Assembly (NCBI GenBank): GCA_020050835.1
Contig: JAGVKB010000117.1
Coordinates: 1-64,000, forward strand
Direction: 5' to 3'
Length of the DNA: 64,000 nucleotides
DNA from: Candidatus Obscuribacterales bacterium
GTDB taxonomy: Bacteria > Cyanobacteriota > Vampirovibrionia > Obscuribacterales > Obscuribacteraceae
The position numbers and the translations under genes were made by a program. This document shows, piece by piece, positions 45,057 to 53,274 of this stretch; position 1 is the stretch's first letter, and each line of letters opens with the position of its first letter. The notes under the pieces are model-generated. The model ran no database searches. It was not told where the DNA came from and saw nothing but the letters and a program-made list of their open reading frames with translations.

Positions 45057-45467
45057 CTACTGGTGATCGATCTGGGAGCTCAACGTGCAGTTGGGCAGTC
45101 CGCTGAAGCCGCGCACATCGTGCTTGAAGTAGGTGCTGCAGATTTTGGCATAGTTGGAGGCGGGCGCCTGTTCGGGAACGAACTTTCGAACCCGAAGAGA
45201 ATAGGGGACCCCGGGCGTCCGAGTCTGTTCGAGCAAGAGGTACAGGAGATGGCCGGTCACCATGCACTTTCCGAATCCGGTCAGGCAGCGGCTGTGATCA
45301 CCCTTGACGACATTCAGGCGATCGACCATCTCATTCCGGCTGATCACCTTTCCGCCGAAGGAAAAGAGACCGTCGCCGCGGGTTTCGATCGTGGCGATCT
45401 TGCTGTCGTAGGACCAGTCGTCATAGCTGGGAGAGGACTTGACCTCTCGCATCTGCTTCTTTCTCAT
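45057..45467 (-). CDS. Hypothetical protein (136 residues)
   Basis: A soluble protein of unknown function. It starts basic (MRKKQMREVK) and contains FSFGGKVISRNEM and a CLTGFGKCMV stretch; its four cysteines could bind a metal. GGAAGGAG lies 8-9 bases before the ATG. Its start codon overlaps the stop of 45464-45802 in an ATGA arrangement, so translation is coupled. Last gene of the run that begins at 46865. Confidence 0.8.
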   Translation of the reverse strand: MRKKQMREVKSSPSYDDWSYDSKIATIETRGDGLFSFGGKVISRNEMVDRLNVVKGDHSRCLTGFGKCMVTGHLLYLLLEQTRTPGVPYSLRVRKFVPEQAPASNYAKICSTYFKHDVRGFSGLPNCTLSSQIDHQ

Positions 45468-45802
45468 GTTCTTTTTTCTCCTTCCAGATTCATTACCTCT
45501 TCGAGATAGCAGTCGAATGGTCTTTCAAGAGAGAACACTTGAATCCCGTATTCGACATAGCCAAAAGCATCCTGCAGCGATTCCGCGGCCTGCATGGTCT
45601 GCTCGCACGAGTGCTGTACACGACAATTCCTGAACAGCTCGACAAAGTCGCCAACGCGCGTCACAACCATGGCGACCCGCGAAGTAGGCTCGGCCGGAGC
45701 CAGAGGTAACCGGGAGCGCACCGCGTGTTGCACCCGCCACTCCCGCCCGGTCCCATCGTCTTTGGGAGTGGATATAACTGCGATCAGGTTATCTGCGCTC
45801 AT
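45464..45802 (-). CDS. Hypothetical protein (112 residues)
   Basis: A small soluble protein of unknown function: strand-like N-terminus (NLIAVISTPKDD), a central strand with RVAMVVTRVGDFVELF, and a helical C-terminus (SLQDAFGYVEYGIQVF) that is acidic at the end. The pattern of helix and strand hints at a small alpha/beta domain. AAAGGGG precedes the ATG. It overlaps the following gene by 4 bases (ATGA), the mark of an operon. Confidence 0.8.
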   Translation of the reverse strand: MSADNLIAVISTPKDDGTGREWRVQHAVRSRLPLAPAEPTSRVAMVVTRVGDFVELFRNCRVQHSCEQTMQAAESLQDAFGYVEYGIQVFSLERPFDCYLEEVMNLEGEKRT

Positions 45803-45881
45803 TCATCTGCCCCTTTCCGTCAGTTGGACTAGTACCGGTAATACCGAGTCAGAAGACAACGGCGACATAAATTGGAAGGCA

Positions 45882-45917
45882 GCGGCGAGAGCCTGTTCTT
45901 GGACAAACTCTCACCGC
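45882..45917 (-). terminator. Hairpin behind the catalase-remnant gene
   Basis: Ten-base arms (45882-45891 and 45908-45917) with one mismatch in the gap between 45978 and 45802. No T-tract. Confidence 0.45.
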
Positions 45918-45977
45918 CGCCAACGAAGCAAGTAATTTAGAACGCTGATAACCCTGCGGTTATTGTGCGATCTGTCG

Positions 45978-46373
45978 TCAGGGTTCCGTCGAAGGAACGC
46001 CGTTGAGGTCGCGGCGCAAGCGAGCGATGGTCTGATACACCGCTTTGCGCACGCGGTTGATTCCTCCGAGCGGTCGATGCTCCGGCAGGCAATGCCAGGG
46101 GGTAAACGAAAGGTCTTCCACCGCGGCGTTTTTCTCCGGAGTATCGAACTCCTGGACGGGAATGTAGATAGTGGCAACCTTCCGGTAGGGAGACTTGCCC
46201 TCAGGCCACTCCACTACCGGATCTTCGATCGGCATCTTGGTCGGGCAGGTTTGGTGCTGGACCAAGAAATCAAAGGAAGAGTTGAACATCTTCACGACAT
46301 GGTCCAACACGAGCGCGTTGGATTTTGCTTCATCCGGCGGTACCTGCTCGTCGCCCAGTTGCTGGTCACACAT
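45978..46373 (-). CDS. C-terminal catalase-like (SrpA-type) remnant
   Basis: A 131-residue protein that matches only the end of heme catalase-like (SrpA) proteins: FDFLVQHQT, KMPIEDPVVEWPE, VATIYIPVQEFDTPE and LSFTPWHCLPEHRPLGGINR, then the closing VRKAVYQTIARLRRDLNG. In full-length relatives these stand near the end of a chain of about 300-350 residues; the heme-binding His, Asn and Tyr belong to parts missing here. So it cannot be a catalase. It has its own site (TCGGAG) and starts 13 bases after the Gly-Tyr repeat gene, so it is probably still translated. The missing 5' part was lost or replaced by the repeat gene. Start at ATG 46373 (TTG at 46376 possible). Confidence 0.7.
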   Translation of the reverse strand: MCDQQLGDEQVPPDEAKSNALVLDHVVKMFNSSFDFLVQHQTCPTKMPIEDPVVEWPEGKSPYRKVATIYIPVQEFDTPEKNAAVEDLSFTPWHCLPEHRPLGGINRVRKAVYQTIARLRRDLNGVPSTEP

Positions 46374-46385
46374 CAAATGCTCCGA

Positions 46386-46865
46386 TCACCGCCGGCGGTT
46401 ACAGCCGTTGTTGCCGGGATAATAGCCGTTGCCAGGAACGAAGTAGCCGCCGGGAAGGTAGCCACCGTTGCCCGGATAGTAGCCACCGTTGCCCGGATAG
46501 TACCCACCGTTGCCCGGATAGTACCCACCATTGCCCGGATAGTACCCACCATTGCCCGGATAGTACCCACCGTTGCCCGGATAGTACCCACCGTTGCCCG
46601 GATAGTACCCACCGTTGCCCGGATAGTACCCACCGTTGCCCGGATAGTACCCACCGCGGCCGGGATAATTACCCCCGCGGCCAGGATAATATCCGCCGCG
46701 AACGGGAAAGTAGCCTCCGCACCGCCCGCCGGTGGTGACGGTCACAGACGTTCGACCGCCCGGAGTGACCGAGACTCCGAATCCGAAACCCTGAGCCTGC
46801 GCCGGCGCGGCAGAGAAGGTGAAAGTACTGACGAGAAGAAGAACGGCCAGCTTGAGTCTATTCAT
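46386..46865 (-). CDS. Exported Gly-Tyr-Pro repeat protein
   Basis: A 159-residue protein with a signal peptide (cut after PAQAQ region, about residue 24). The mature chain has a short unique start (GFGFGVSVTPGGRTSVTVTTGG), then GGYYPGRGG variants and nine identical YYPGNGG heptapeptides, and ends NNGCNRRR. Gly/Tyr repeats of this kind occur in cell-surface and matrix proteins. GGAGG lies upstream of the ATG at 46865. The repeat copies are near-identical at the DNA level, showing recent expansion or conversion. A catalase remnant starts 13 bases later. Confidence 0.85.
   Translation of the reverse strand: MNRLKLAVLLLVSTFTFSAAPAQAQGFGFGVSVTPGGRTSVTVTTGGRCGGYFPVRGGYYPGRGGNYPGRGGYYPGNGGYYPGNGGYYPGNGGYYPGNGGYYPGNGGYYPGNGGYYPGNGGYYPGNGGYYPGNGGYLPGGYFVPGNGYYPGNNGCNRRR
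46461..46649 (-). repeat. Nine-copy 21-bp tandem repeat
   Basis: Nine units of 21 bp in register with the reading frame, each coding YYPGNGG. Copies differ only at a codon for Gly/Asn (two units have a T for C) and one third-position change (TAGCC for TACCC). Likely to vary in number. Confidence 0.9.
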
Positions 46866-47051
46866 TTTGCCTCCATGATTTTTTGATGCCCGAACGCAAG
46901 TCCGGCGGCATCGAATTTTGTTACCTGCTGCTATGAGCAAGTGTCGCTGGCATAGCCAGAGAGCTGGTCAACGCTCCACGCGCAATAAAACCTTGGGAGC
47001 GCACAGTTGTCGTAAGGTGGTTGCACCCGCGCGCCGAACCGGCGAAGGGCG
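46866..47051. other. Gap upstream of the repeat gene
   Basis: A gap of 186 bases; should contain the promoter of the 46865 operon. No clear boxes. Confidence 0.3.
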
Positions 47052-47315
47052 TCACTCGTCTTGGCCGCCGCCGAGCTTCCGTCGGACCCAACGCCCGTGA
47101 GCTGCGCCGAAAAAGATGCCCAGCGCGGTCATAGCGGTGAGACAGAGGTAGAGCGGCTTGGCAAAAGCTGGAAGAACTATGAACAGGACTATCGCTGCGA
47201 ACAGATATGACACCACCATTGGTATCAGCTTTTCAGCAGCCTCAGCAGCGAATCCATCCACAAAGCCGCACAACAGGACAGCGACAGCCACCACGAGAAC
47301 GAGCAGTGCCAACAT
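47052..47315 (-). CDS. Small membrane protein (87 residues)
   Basis: Three likely membrane helices (residues 2-22, 30-50 and 52-72) and a basic tail (RWVRRKLGGGQDE). The start is the ATG at 47315 with AAGGAGG only 4 bases upstream. It follows the 94-residue membrane protein at 47363 by 47 bases, so both may be one operon. Function unknown. Confidence 0.75.
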   Translation of the reverse strand: MLALLVLVVAVAVLLCGFVDGFAAEAAEKLIPMVVSYLFAAIVLFIVLPAFAKPLYLCLTAMTALGIFFGAAHGRWVRRKLGGGQDE

Positions 47316-47362
47316 CGAGCCTCCTTGCTTGATCGCGCCACGAAACACGCAGCCGGGATGAT

Positions 47363-47647
47363 TTACGCGCCACTGGAGGTCCGTCCACCCAGAGCGTAGA
47401 ACAGGAAGTTGAGAATGAAAGCCAACAGCGCGACCGCAACCAGCGGAAGATGGATGCCAGCGGCGAGAAAGGCAAGCACTAGGAGCAAGCCGTTGAGAAT
47501 AGCCCAAATAGCCATGACCATCCTTCCGGCAAACTTGATGCCTTCGCGCGGCGAGCCGGTCATGGTGGAGCCAATCCCACCGATGAAATTGCCGAAGCAA
47601 AAAGACAGCCCCAGCTGAGAAACGATTAACAATGCAAGGACCAGCAT
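47363..47647 (-). CDS. Small membrane protein (94 residues)
   Basis: Three predicted membrane helices (about residues 3-23, 42-62 and 64-86), with a Gly/Ser-rich loop (GGIGSTMTGSPREG) after the first. AAGGGAGA precedes the ATG. The helix pattern and the conserved KFAGRM stretch resemble small membrane proteins of the YqjD/YccF size class, but I do not recognise a family. Next to another small membrane protein. Confidence 0.75.
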   Translation of the reverse strand: MLVLALLIVSQLGLSFCFGNFIGGIGSTMTGSPREGIKFAGRMVMAIWAILNGLLLVLAFLAAGIHLPLVAVALLAFILNFLFYALGGRTSSGA

Positions 47648-47769
47648 TGAAGTCTCCCTTCAAGTCGAAGTTCTTGTGCAATCAGCCGAGACGGCTGGAA
47701 TGATAATCTGGCCGAGGCTGTCGGCCAATGCCGGCAGCCTCAGCCAATCCGACAGACAGCGGGGAACAG

Positions 47770-48672
47770 TTAGCCCTCAGCGGTGTCGGCCGTTTGCTGC
47801 TCGCTCTGAAGCATCTGATCGAGCAGTCCGGAAACGCTGTTGATGAACTCGCAAGCGACCCCGATCAAGTCCTCGGCGGCCAGCAGGAAGCCCAGACTGG
47901 TACCGGCGGTTCCCAGACGAGCTTGCTCGGCCAGCGCTCTGGAGAGCTTTTCGACGCTGGTAAGTTGAACGGCAAATCCACTCCCCAACTGCCAGATCAT
48001 GCCGATTACACCAGCATCGGCAACGCGCTCGCGCAGGTGGGTAAACTGCCCGTCCTTGGCCCGTTGGGCTGACCGGACAAAGCCGTCTCTCCGTCCGGAC
48101 GCTACCAGCAGGAAGTCGTTGCAAGCGTTGCAGAGGCGTAGCACAGGCTCCTTGAAATCGGCGAGCTGGCAGCGCTTCGGAAAGTTCTTCCCGCCGGTCT
48201 CGTCGATCCGCGCGAACAGCACCCTCTGAATGGTGCACAGAGCATCGTAGCTGTCCCAGCTCGCCCGCATTCTGCCAGCAAACTCGCTGTTGCTCAGCAG
48301 CTCGGGCGGGTTGCCGGAGTAGGCAGCGTCGGCCCGGCCGGCAACCACTCTTGCACACTGAGCCAGGCTGATGATTACATCGCGAAACTCAGCCGTGTGC
48401 ACGTAGACCGGCCACTCCGGCTCCGAGAATCGCCCGCTGGGCAGAAGTGCCGGCGGCTCCGAGTCCAGAGCGTAGTATACGCACTCGAAAATCTCCAGCG
48501 CGGACCGCGCGAGCGTATGAGCTCGGCCCAATTGTGCCCTCCGCCCCTGGTCGCCCTGCCGCCCGTAGTTAGCGGTTTCGCCGAGCAGCGTGGCGATGCC
48601 CTGCCCAATCAGCTCGAGATCGCGGCGGAGCCTCAGGCTCTCCATGACAAAACCCTCAGACTGCTTCTCCAT
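47770..48672 (-). CDS. Hypothetical protein (300 residues)
   Basis: A soluble, mostly helical protein of unknown function. The N-terminal 55 residues are basic and helical; CVYYALDSEPPALLPSGRFSEPEWPVY (about 65-90) is an unusual Pro-rich stretch; the rest contains helices with regularly spaced Leu/Ala and a Cys pair (LRLCNACND). The C-terminus is acidic and probably disordered. The start is uncertain: ATG 48672 has AGGT upstream, and ATG 48645 (9 codons later) has GAGGG 7 bases upstream. The next gene upstream ends 34 bases away. Confidence 0.78.
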   Translation of the reverse strand: MEKQSEGFVMESLRLRRDLELIGQGIATLLGETANYGRQGDQGRRAQLGRAHTLARSALEIFECVYYALDSEPPALLPSGRFSEPEWPVYVHTAEFRDVIISLAQCARVVAGRADAAYSGNPPELLSNSEFAGRMRASWDSYDALCTIQRVLFARIDETGGKNFPKRCQLADFKEPVLRLCNACNDFLLVASGRRDGFVRSAQRAKDGQFTHLRERVADAGVIGMIWQLGSGFAVQLTSVEKLSRALAEQARLGTAGTSLGFLLAAEDLIGVACEFINSVSGLLDQMLQSEQQTADTAEG

Positions 48673-48706
48673 CTGCTTTACCTAATCCTCTCTCAAATTT
48701 GCGCGC

Positions 48707-49135
48707 TTAGCGCTTCAGATTGCGGCTCTCCGATTGTGCCGCCTTGGACTGAGCAAGTAGAGACTCCGCCCTTTCCACAGCGAAGTCGGCGATGTCGAGG
48801 CAGTTGTTGATGTAGCGAGCGTTGATTCTGGTCATGCGCTGTTCGAATGCAAGTTGGTCGGGGTCGGAGCGGCGGGACGGACAGGTGAGCCGTTTGCAGT
48901 CCCGCGTTAAGCGACCCAGTTGTCCCTCCGCGTGAAACAGCATTCCCGCCACATGATCGGTCAGCGAAAGAGCATCCAGCGCAGGATCGCTTACCCGCTC
49001 GTTCTTCCACCGATAGGTCTGGTTGCACTGCTGCGCAACCAGCTGATTGCGGGCACCGAGGCTTCGCAATCGAACCAATTGCTGCTCTGTGTCAGTGCAT
49101 GGCATTGACGGAGGTAGTTGCGCCTTGTCTTGCAA
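48707..49135 (-). CDS. Hypothetical protein (142 residues)
   Basis: A soluble helical protein of unknown function, with an Arg/Gln/Leu-rich middle and HAEGQLGRLTRD..., and a helical tail (AVERAESLLAQSKAAQS). It starts with TTG 4 bases after the stop of 49140-49418; there is no ribosome-binding site, so translation probably depends on the upstream gene. A second candidate, the ATG 10 codons later, also lacks a site. Part of the 49418-47770 operon. Confidence 0.65.
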   Translation of the reverse strand: MQDKAQLPPSMPCTDTEQQLVRLRSLGARNQLVAQQCNQTYRWKNERVSDPALDALSLTDHVAGMLFHAEGQLGRLTRDCKRLTCPSRRSDPDQLAFEQRMTRINARYINNCLDIADFAVERAESLLAQSKAAQSESRNLKR

Positions 49136-49139
49136 CGTC

Positions 49140-49418
49140 TCAAGCCGTCCGGTCGCTGTCAGGCGGTTCAGACGTGTTCTGGTTAGGCGCTGCGCTCGGC
49201 GGTTGGTTCGGCTGCTGCTCCGGCTGAGACGCCGTCTGATCTTGCTTACGCTTCGCCAGCAAGTCCCGCTGAGCCTTCAGCCGTTGCTCCCGCTCTTCGG
49301 GCGTCCAGTTGATGCCCAGGCTGTAGCTGAGAAACACGTTGCCCATGTCCATGACGGGCTCCGACTGCTCCACCGATTGATTTTGCGGATTCTTGGGTTC
49401 TTGGGTTTCTTCCGACAT
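49140..49418 (-). CDS. Short disordered acidic protein (92 residues)
   Basis: Mostly low-complexity: the first 20 residues are Glu/Gln/Asn/Pro-rich, followed by a short ordered piece (VMDMGNVFLSYSLGINWTPEEREQRLKAQRD), and a tail of Gln, Pro, Asn and Ser. Probably an unstructured linker or adaptor. GGAGGA immediately precedes an ATG-ATG pair; I chose the second (49418), which gives 4 bases of spacing. It begins the operon that runs to 47770. Confidence 0.65.
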   Translation of the reverse strand: MSEETQEPKNPQNQSVEQSEPVMDMGNVFLSYSLGINWTPEEREQRLKAQRDLLAKRKQDQTASQPEQQPNQPPSAAPNQNTSEPPDSDRTA

Positions 49419-49958
49419 CATTCCTCCTACAACGCGAGTCAGTGTAAGTAACAAACGTCGCTCAGATCGCCGTCGAGCAACAAAATGGGTCATTCGCTTT
49501 AGTGTTTTGGCTAGCTAAGAGACGTTCTTTCTCGACTGTCCGCGTGGATTTGAATTAGTGCTTTCAATCTGCCAGAACAGGTTGTAAACAGACAAGTAAA
49601 CATTAGTTGCGACTCCCCCAGATTTATTTCAGGAGAAATTGCGAAACTACTGACTGTAAGCCGTTTTCTCGAGCCGAATAGACGATTCGCTCTCCTCCCC
49701 TGCGCGAAACCAGCGAATCGTCTAAATTTTGCCGGACCACGTAATTTCACCCAAACTAGACGATCGAAGCTGGCAATCCATAAGCATTCGACAATGCCAC
49801 ATTCCAAGTAGAATAGCCGCTCCATTACTTCGGAGAACGTCTCGACACCATTTGCATATCGATCGGAGCGCCACTGCATATGCCACCAATTCTGACCTTT
49901 ACAGACAAGTACCGCACGACTCATAATTCACCAGTGATCGCGAACTTGATGGTGATTT
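49419..49958. promoter_or_regulatory. Divergent promoter gap with inverted repeat
   Basis: 540 bases between divergent genes. A minus-strand frame at 49511-49924 gives an unconvincing translation. A TCACCA/TGGTGA inverted repeat (49928-49933 and 49950-49955) ends 4 bases before the start of the helix-turn-helix gene at 49959 and could mask its start or bind its own product. Confidence 0.4.
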
Positions 49959-50564
49959 ATGACTCAACCAGAAACAGAATTAGCAGTCGACGGAGTAAAG
50001 GTCGAAACACTCGAAGAACTTCTCAACGCATCGATGGACTTAGCCAGCGAGGCACTCACGCAAGAGTTGTTACAGGCTGCAAGCGAACGACTGCCAGAAC
50101 AAGAAACGGTCGTCGGTATTCCGGAGCCCGTTCCGCTGGAAGCAGCTGCCTTCTTACTTGGAATCACCGCCACGGACGCAAAAGAGAGAATCAAGCAAGG
50201 GAACTTGCGAGGATTCAAGATTAAGACCAAAAAGGGCAAACAGTGGTTTGTCGACCCGGGCGAGCTGAACAACTGCCAACCGGCAGCCGTCTCCGATGAT
50301 TCCGCGGCGATATTGCTGGAGCCGGATCAAGCAAGCTGCTCGATTGAATCTCAATTCGATCCGCTCGAGCTGTTATGCGACAAACAACTGGAAATCATTC
50401 GCGAGATCCAAAAAACGGTCGAAGCGCTCACTTACCGCAACGGCTACCTCGAAGCGCAGCTCACCGAGAAAGACAGCCAGATCAAACTGCTAACTGACAA
50501 TCAAGCAGCTCGCCAGAATGAGAAGCGCGGATTTTGGGCTTGGCTACTCGGCACCAAGAAGTAG
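49959..50564 (+). CDS. Helix-turn-helix plus coiled-coil protein
   Basis: A 201-residue protein. Residues 58-105 read as a MerR/excisionase-like DNA-binding unit: PLEAAAFLLGITATDAKERIKQG then a beta wing GFKIKTKKGKQWFVDPGEL. The C-terminal half (about 138-190) is a coiled coil (EIIREIQKTVEALTYRNGYLEAQLTEKDSQIKLL), ending in a Trp-rich tail (GFWAWLLGTKK) that could insert into a membrane or bind a partner. Such proteins often regulate or act on plasmid or element DNA, but no replication gene is near. The start has GGTGA 4 bases upstream; an inverted repeat overlaps this region. Confidence 0.75.
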   Translation: MTQPETELAVDGVKVETLEELLNASMDLASEALTQELLQAASERLPEQETVVGIPEPVPLEAAAFLLGITATDAKERIKQGNLRGFKIKTKKGKQWFVDPGELNNCQPAAVSDDSAAILLEPDQASCSIESQFDPLELLCDKQLEIIREIQKTVEALTYRNGYLEAQLTEKDSQIKLLTDNQAARQNEKRGFWAWLLGTKK

Positions 50565-50969
50565 CCGAAAGTAGAGTCGAATCAGTCACGAAGAGCTTCG
50601 CGTAACAGCCATGCAATGCTTCACAATCGAGCATGATTGGGGGAAACACGTGTCTCCTGCGTATGGCGGAAACATGGACAAGAGTGCAAGAAGTAGTCCA
50701 CTCGACACTGTCTGCCCTACTCGGCTCAGGGTGGCAGCGAGAATCCCCAGTCCCAGCATATTGAGAATCAACTCAAAGAGCTATATGGTGACATTGCATT
50801 CTGTTGTATCAAATCCGAATTCGTGAGCTTCTAACCAACAGCAACCGCTTCTGACCTAACTCAACTTGCTAGAACAGCAGGCAGATCTCTATCGGTCTGA
50901 ATTCACGAAAGAGAACACTCCGTAAAGTGTTCTCACAGTTTCGGCATGAACACAAACTGGGAGGTTTCG
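50565..50969 (+). other. Gap with a degenerate repeat and hairpin
   Basis: No gene seen. It holds copy A of a 50-base repeat (50613-50660), and a hairpin (50911-50919/50926-50934; GAGAACACT and its mirror) just upstream of the muramidase gene. Confidence 0.5.
50613..50662 (+). repeat. Degenerate dispersed repeat, copy A
   Basis: Begins GCAATGCTTCACA and carries a GGGG-AA core. It aligns to 52769-52820 with about two thirds identity over roughly 50 bases. Both copies lie in gene-free gaps. Nature unknown. Confidence 0.5.
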
Positions 50970-51713
50970 ATGAGCACTCTACCATCGCCAAACCCGCATT
51001 TTCTGCGAGGTATGGACGTTTCACAATACCAGCCATTGATCGATTGGCCGACCGTTGCCGGCTCCGGGATCGGCTTCTGTTTTTTGCGCGTATCGCACGG
51101 ACTGCATTTGGACACTGTTTTTGCCAGACATCGCCAAGGAGCAAAATCAGTCAGGATGCCGCGCGGCTTCTATCATTACTTTGTCCCGACCCAATCCGTA
51201 GATGACCAGGTTAAACTCTTTGTCTCGGCTGTCGGCCGGATAGAGCGTGGCGACCTTCCTCCCGTGCTCGATCTCGAAGATCCACCCGCATGGGCAACCA
51301 TTTCCCGCGCTAAACGGCTCGGACTGGTCATTCGCTGGCTTAATGCCGTCGAGCAGGCGCTTGGAGTTAGACCGCTGATCTACTGCAGTTTGAACTTCAT
51401 CCGAGACACACTCGAAGACCCGAGCGTCGACGTAAGCATTCTCGGCACTTATCCGCTGTGGATAGCCAGATGGCGAGTGCCACCAGGTCAACCGCCACAG
51501 ATTCCCTCCATCTGGAGAGACTGGGCGTTCTGGCAATACTCGGACAATACGACCGTTCCGGGAATCAACGGTCCTGTCGATGGCGACGTCTATCACGGCA
51601 CTCTCGGCAGTCTGCGAAATCTCAAACGGCGTAAGCCACCGGCTCCTCGCTTGAAAAACAAGGCGCCGGCGAGGACGAGAAGAAGCCGACGCGGCAACGA
51701 CAAGAGAAGGTGA
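50970..51713 (+). CDS. GH25 muramidase (lysozyme)
   Basis: A 247-residue enzyme of glycoside hydrolase family 25, which cuts the glycan strand of peptidoglycan. Signatures: GMDVSQYQPLIDW (residues 14-26) with the conserved Asp16, LDLEDP (residues 100-105) with the catalytic Asp101/Glu103 pair, and FWQYSDN near 190. A basic tail (Arg/Lys-rich, last 30 residues) may bind cell wall or nucleic acid. No signal peptide, so release needs another path (as with phage endolysins) or the enzyme is not secreted by Sec. The start at 50970 has GGGAGG upstream; an ATG 8 codons earlier overlaps the hairpin. No holin gene is adjacent. Confidence 0.9.
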   Translation: MSTLPSPNPHFLRGMDVSQYQPLIDWPTVAGSGIGFCFLRVSHGLHLDTVFARHRQGAKSVRMPRGFYHYFVPTQSVDDQVKLFVSAVGRIERGDLPPVLDLEDPPAWATISRAKRLGLVIRWLNAVEQALGVRPLIYCSLNFIRDTLEDPSVDVSILGTYPLWIARWRVPPGQPPQIPSIWRDWAFWQYSDNTTVPGINGPVDGDVYHGTLGSLRNLKRRKPPAPRLKNKAPARTRRSRRGNDKRR

Positions 51714-51774
51714 TGCAGAGACCAAGCTCGACGCACCAGCAGACGGACTAGGCTCCTGAAGGTTCGACGCGGCT

Positions 51775-51816
51775 GACAATGGGCATCTTCGGTATACCAC
51801 CGAGATGCCCATTGTC
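51775..51816 (+). terminator. Hairpin behind the muramidase gene
   Basis: Fourteen-base perfect arms (51775-51788 and 51803-51816), loop with GGTATACC. It lies 62 bases past the stop. No T-tract. Confidence 0.6.
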
Positions 51817-52002
51817 GAATGGAGCCAAATCATCCGTGTCATTTTTCACGCAGGCGCAGAGGTCCTGCGCAAACTGCTGCCCAGGCGCTCTCGCAGCAGG
51901 CATCACACACAAGCACCCATCAACCTCGCACCTGCCTTGTCCAAATACTTACCATTTTTTCGGCTTTCTGCGACACTCGACAGTACCTCTCTGTTTCAGC
52001 TG

Positions 52003-52042
52003 AGCAAAGAAAAGAGAGCCATTCCAAGTTGGAATGGCTCTC
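52003..52042 (-). terminator. Rho-independent terminator of the TPR gene
   Basis: Fourteen-base arms around a single G (52014-52027 and 52029-52042), followed on the minus strand by TTTTCTTTGC. It ends the 52072-52623 gene. Confidence 0.8.
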
Positions 52043-52071
52043 AACAAATCGGAGGTCAGATCGAAAGCCGG

Positions 52072-52623
52072 TCAATTGACCATGGCAACTACATCGCGTC
52101 CCGCAGGATCAGTACCGACCGCTTCCAGCGACATCATTTTGATCGCTTGCGCGCGATTGTAAAAAAGCAGCGCCTCGTCATAACGCCCCCGCTCGCAATA
52201 GATCCAACCCAGCCGTTTTAGCCGCGGCACCAGCTCGAGATGATTCGGTCCGTACAGTTGCTCGAAGACGTTTAGGACCTTTCTATAAAGCGCTCGCGCT
52301 CTGACGAGATCACCCTGGTTGAAGTACAGCTCGGCGAGATTATCCAATGTGCTCGCCAAGTGCCGCCTGCTTACGCCACGAGCGCGCTCGAACACTGCCA
52401 GAGCGCGCTTATATAGAGGAGCAGCTTTTCGAGGTTGTCCCTGCTTCTGATATACCAGCGCCAAGTTGTTGAAGCTTGATGCCAGGCGCGTGTCTTCCGG
52501 GCTAAGCTTCTGCGCCTCTTCGAGCGCCCCTTCAAACATTTTTTCCGCGAGCCCGTACTGACCCTGCTCAAAAGCAGAACAGCCAAGGTCTGTGTAATTT
52601 TTCCATACGATGTCATTAATCAT
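52072..52623 (-). CDS. Tetratricopeptide repeat protein
   Basis: A 183-residue helical protein with about four TPR units (residues 9-42, 44-77, 85-119 and 125-160), with the Gly/Ala/Tyr spacing typical of TPR (YTDLGCSAFEQGQYGLAEKMFEGAL, LASTLDNLAELYFNQGDLVRARALYRK). It resembles kinesin-light-chain-type TPRs that bind partners. GAGG lies 10 bases upstream of the ATG, a weak site. It is the only minus-strand gene in the right-hand block and has its own terminator. Confidence 0.88.
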   Translation of the reverse strand: MINDIVWKNYTDLGCSAFEQGQYGLAEKMFEGALEEAQKLSPEDTRLASSFNNLALVYQKQGQPRKAAPLYKRALAVFERARGVSRRHLASTLDNLAELYFNQGDLVRARALYRKVLNVFEQLYGPNHLELVPRLKRLGWIYCERGRYDEALLFYNRAQAIKMMSLEAVGTDPAGRDVVAMVN

Positions 52624-53274
52624 ATTAGTCCAGCCTCGTAATATGCGCCTTCAGCGTACAAAGCTCGAGTCCCTTCAACAATGTGCAATTGCACAGGCCA
52701 GGACTGTCCTGTCATGCAGCGCCTTCGCTTTCATACGTTCGACAGTGTTCACTAGCGCGAAGGAAGCGCAATGCTTCACAGTCACCACTAATTAGGGGAA
52801 TTACGAGTGTTTCGCTAGGAGGCAGCAATAGTACATATTTGCTGCCATTGGGGAGTGCTACGTAGCACGTTCTTGCCAATCGGATAAGAAGAGGGTGCAC
52901 CAAATGTCATACCACCGATTCCCCCATTCACGCATCAGATCAGGCTCTCCACGCTCTAAACAGATCTAATCCAGAGAGATATTGGGAGCTTTCAGGAGTA
53001 CAAATGTTTGATTGAGATCGAACTCCTTTTGAACTTACAGTGAGCTCAACATCACTGTTTCACACACGCGCGTACGGAAAGCCAGAAAGACTAAACGAGA
53101 TAACGCCCACACCGAAGTCCAGTTCATCCTGATTACTCAGGTCGGGTTTATCCGTTCACTGAGAGCACACCAATTACCACTGTTAGCTGCACGAGCTTCG
53201 CTCCGCGGCAGTCAACACTCTTGGTGAATAGCTCGGCTTTGTGCGTGCACTTTTCAATCAGGTAAGGAGCCGAC
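52624..53274. promoter_or_regulatory. Gap with degenerate repeat copy B
   Basis: 650 bases between divergent genes (TPR and the 53275 gene), A/T-richer than its flanks. Copy B of the dispersed repeat is at 52769-52820. Promoters for both neighbours must lie here. No gene seen. Confidence 0.45.
52769..52820 (+). repeat. Degenerate dispersed repeat, copy B
   Basis: Shares GCAATGCTTCACA and a GGGGAA core with 50613-50662 over about 50 bases. The flanks also show related GCG-rich sequence just upstream. Nature unknown. Confidence 0.5.

Noticed and set aside
46461-46649. Tandem repeats as a CRISPR array
   Set aside because: The units are contiguous, 21 bp and in frame with a protein; no spacers and no cas genes.
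50970-51713. Muramidase plus holin-like proteins as a prophage
   Set aside because: No capsid, tail, terminase, integrase or replication genes; the small membrane proteins are scattered and not adjacent to the muramidase.
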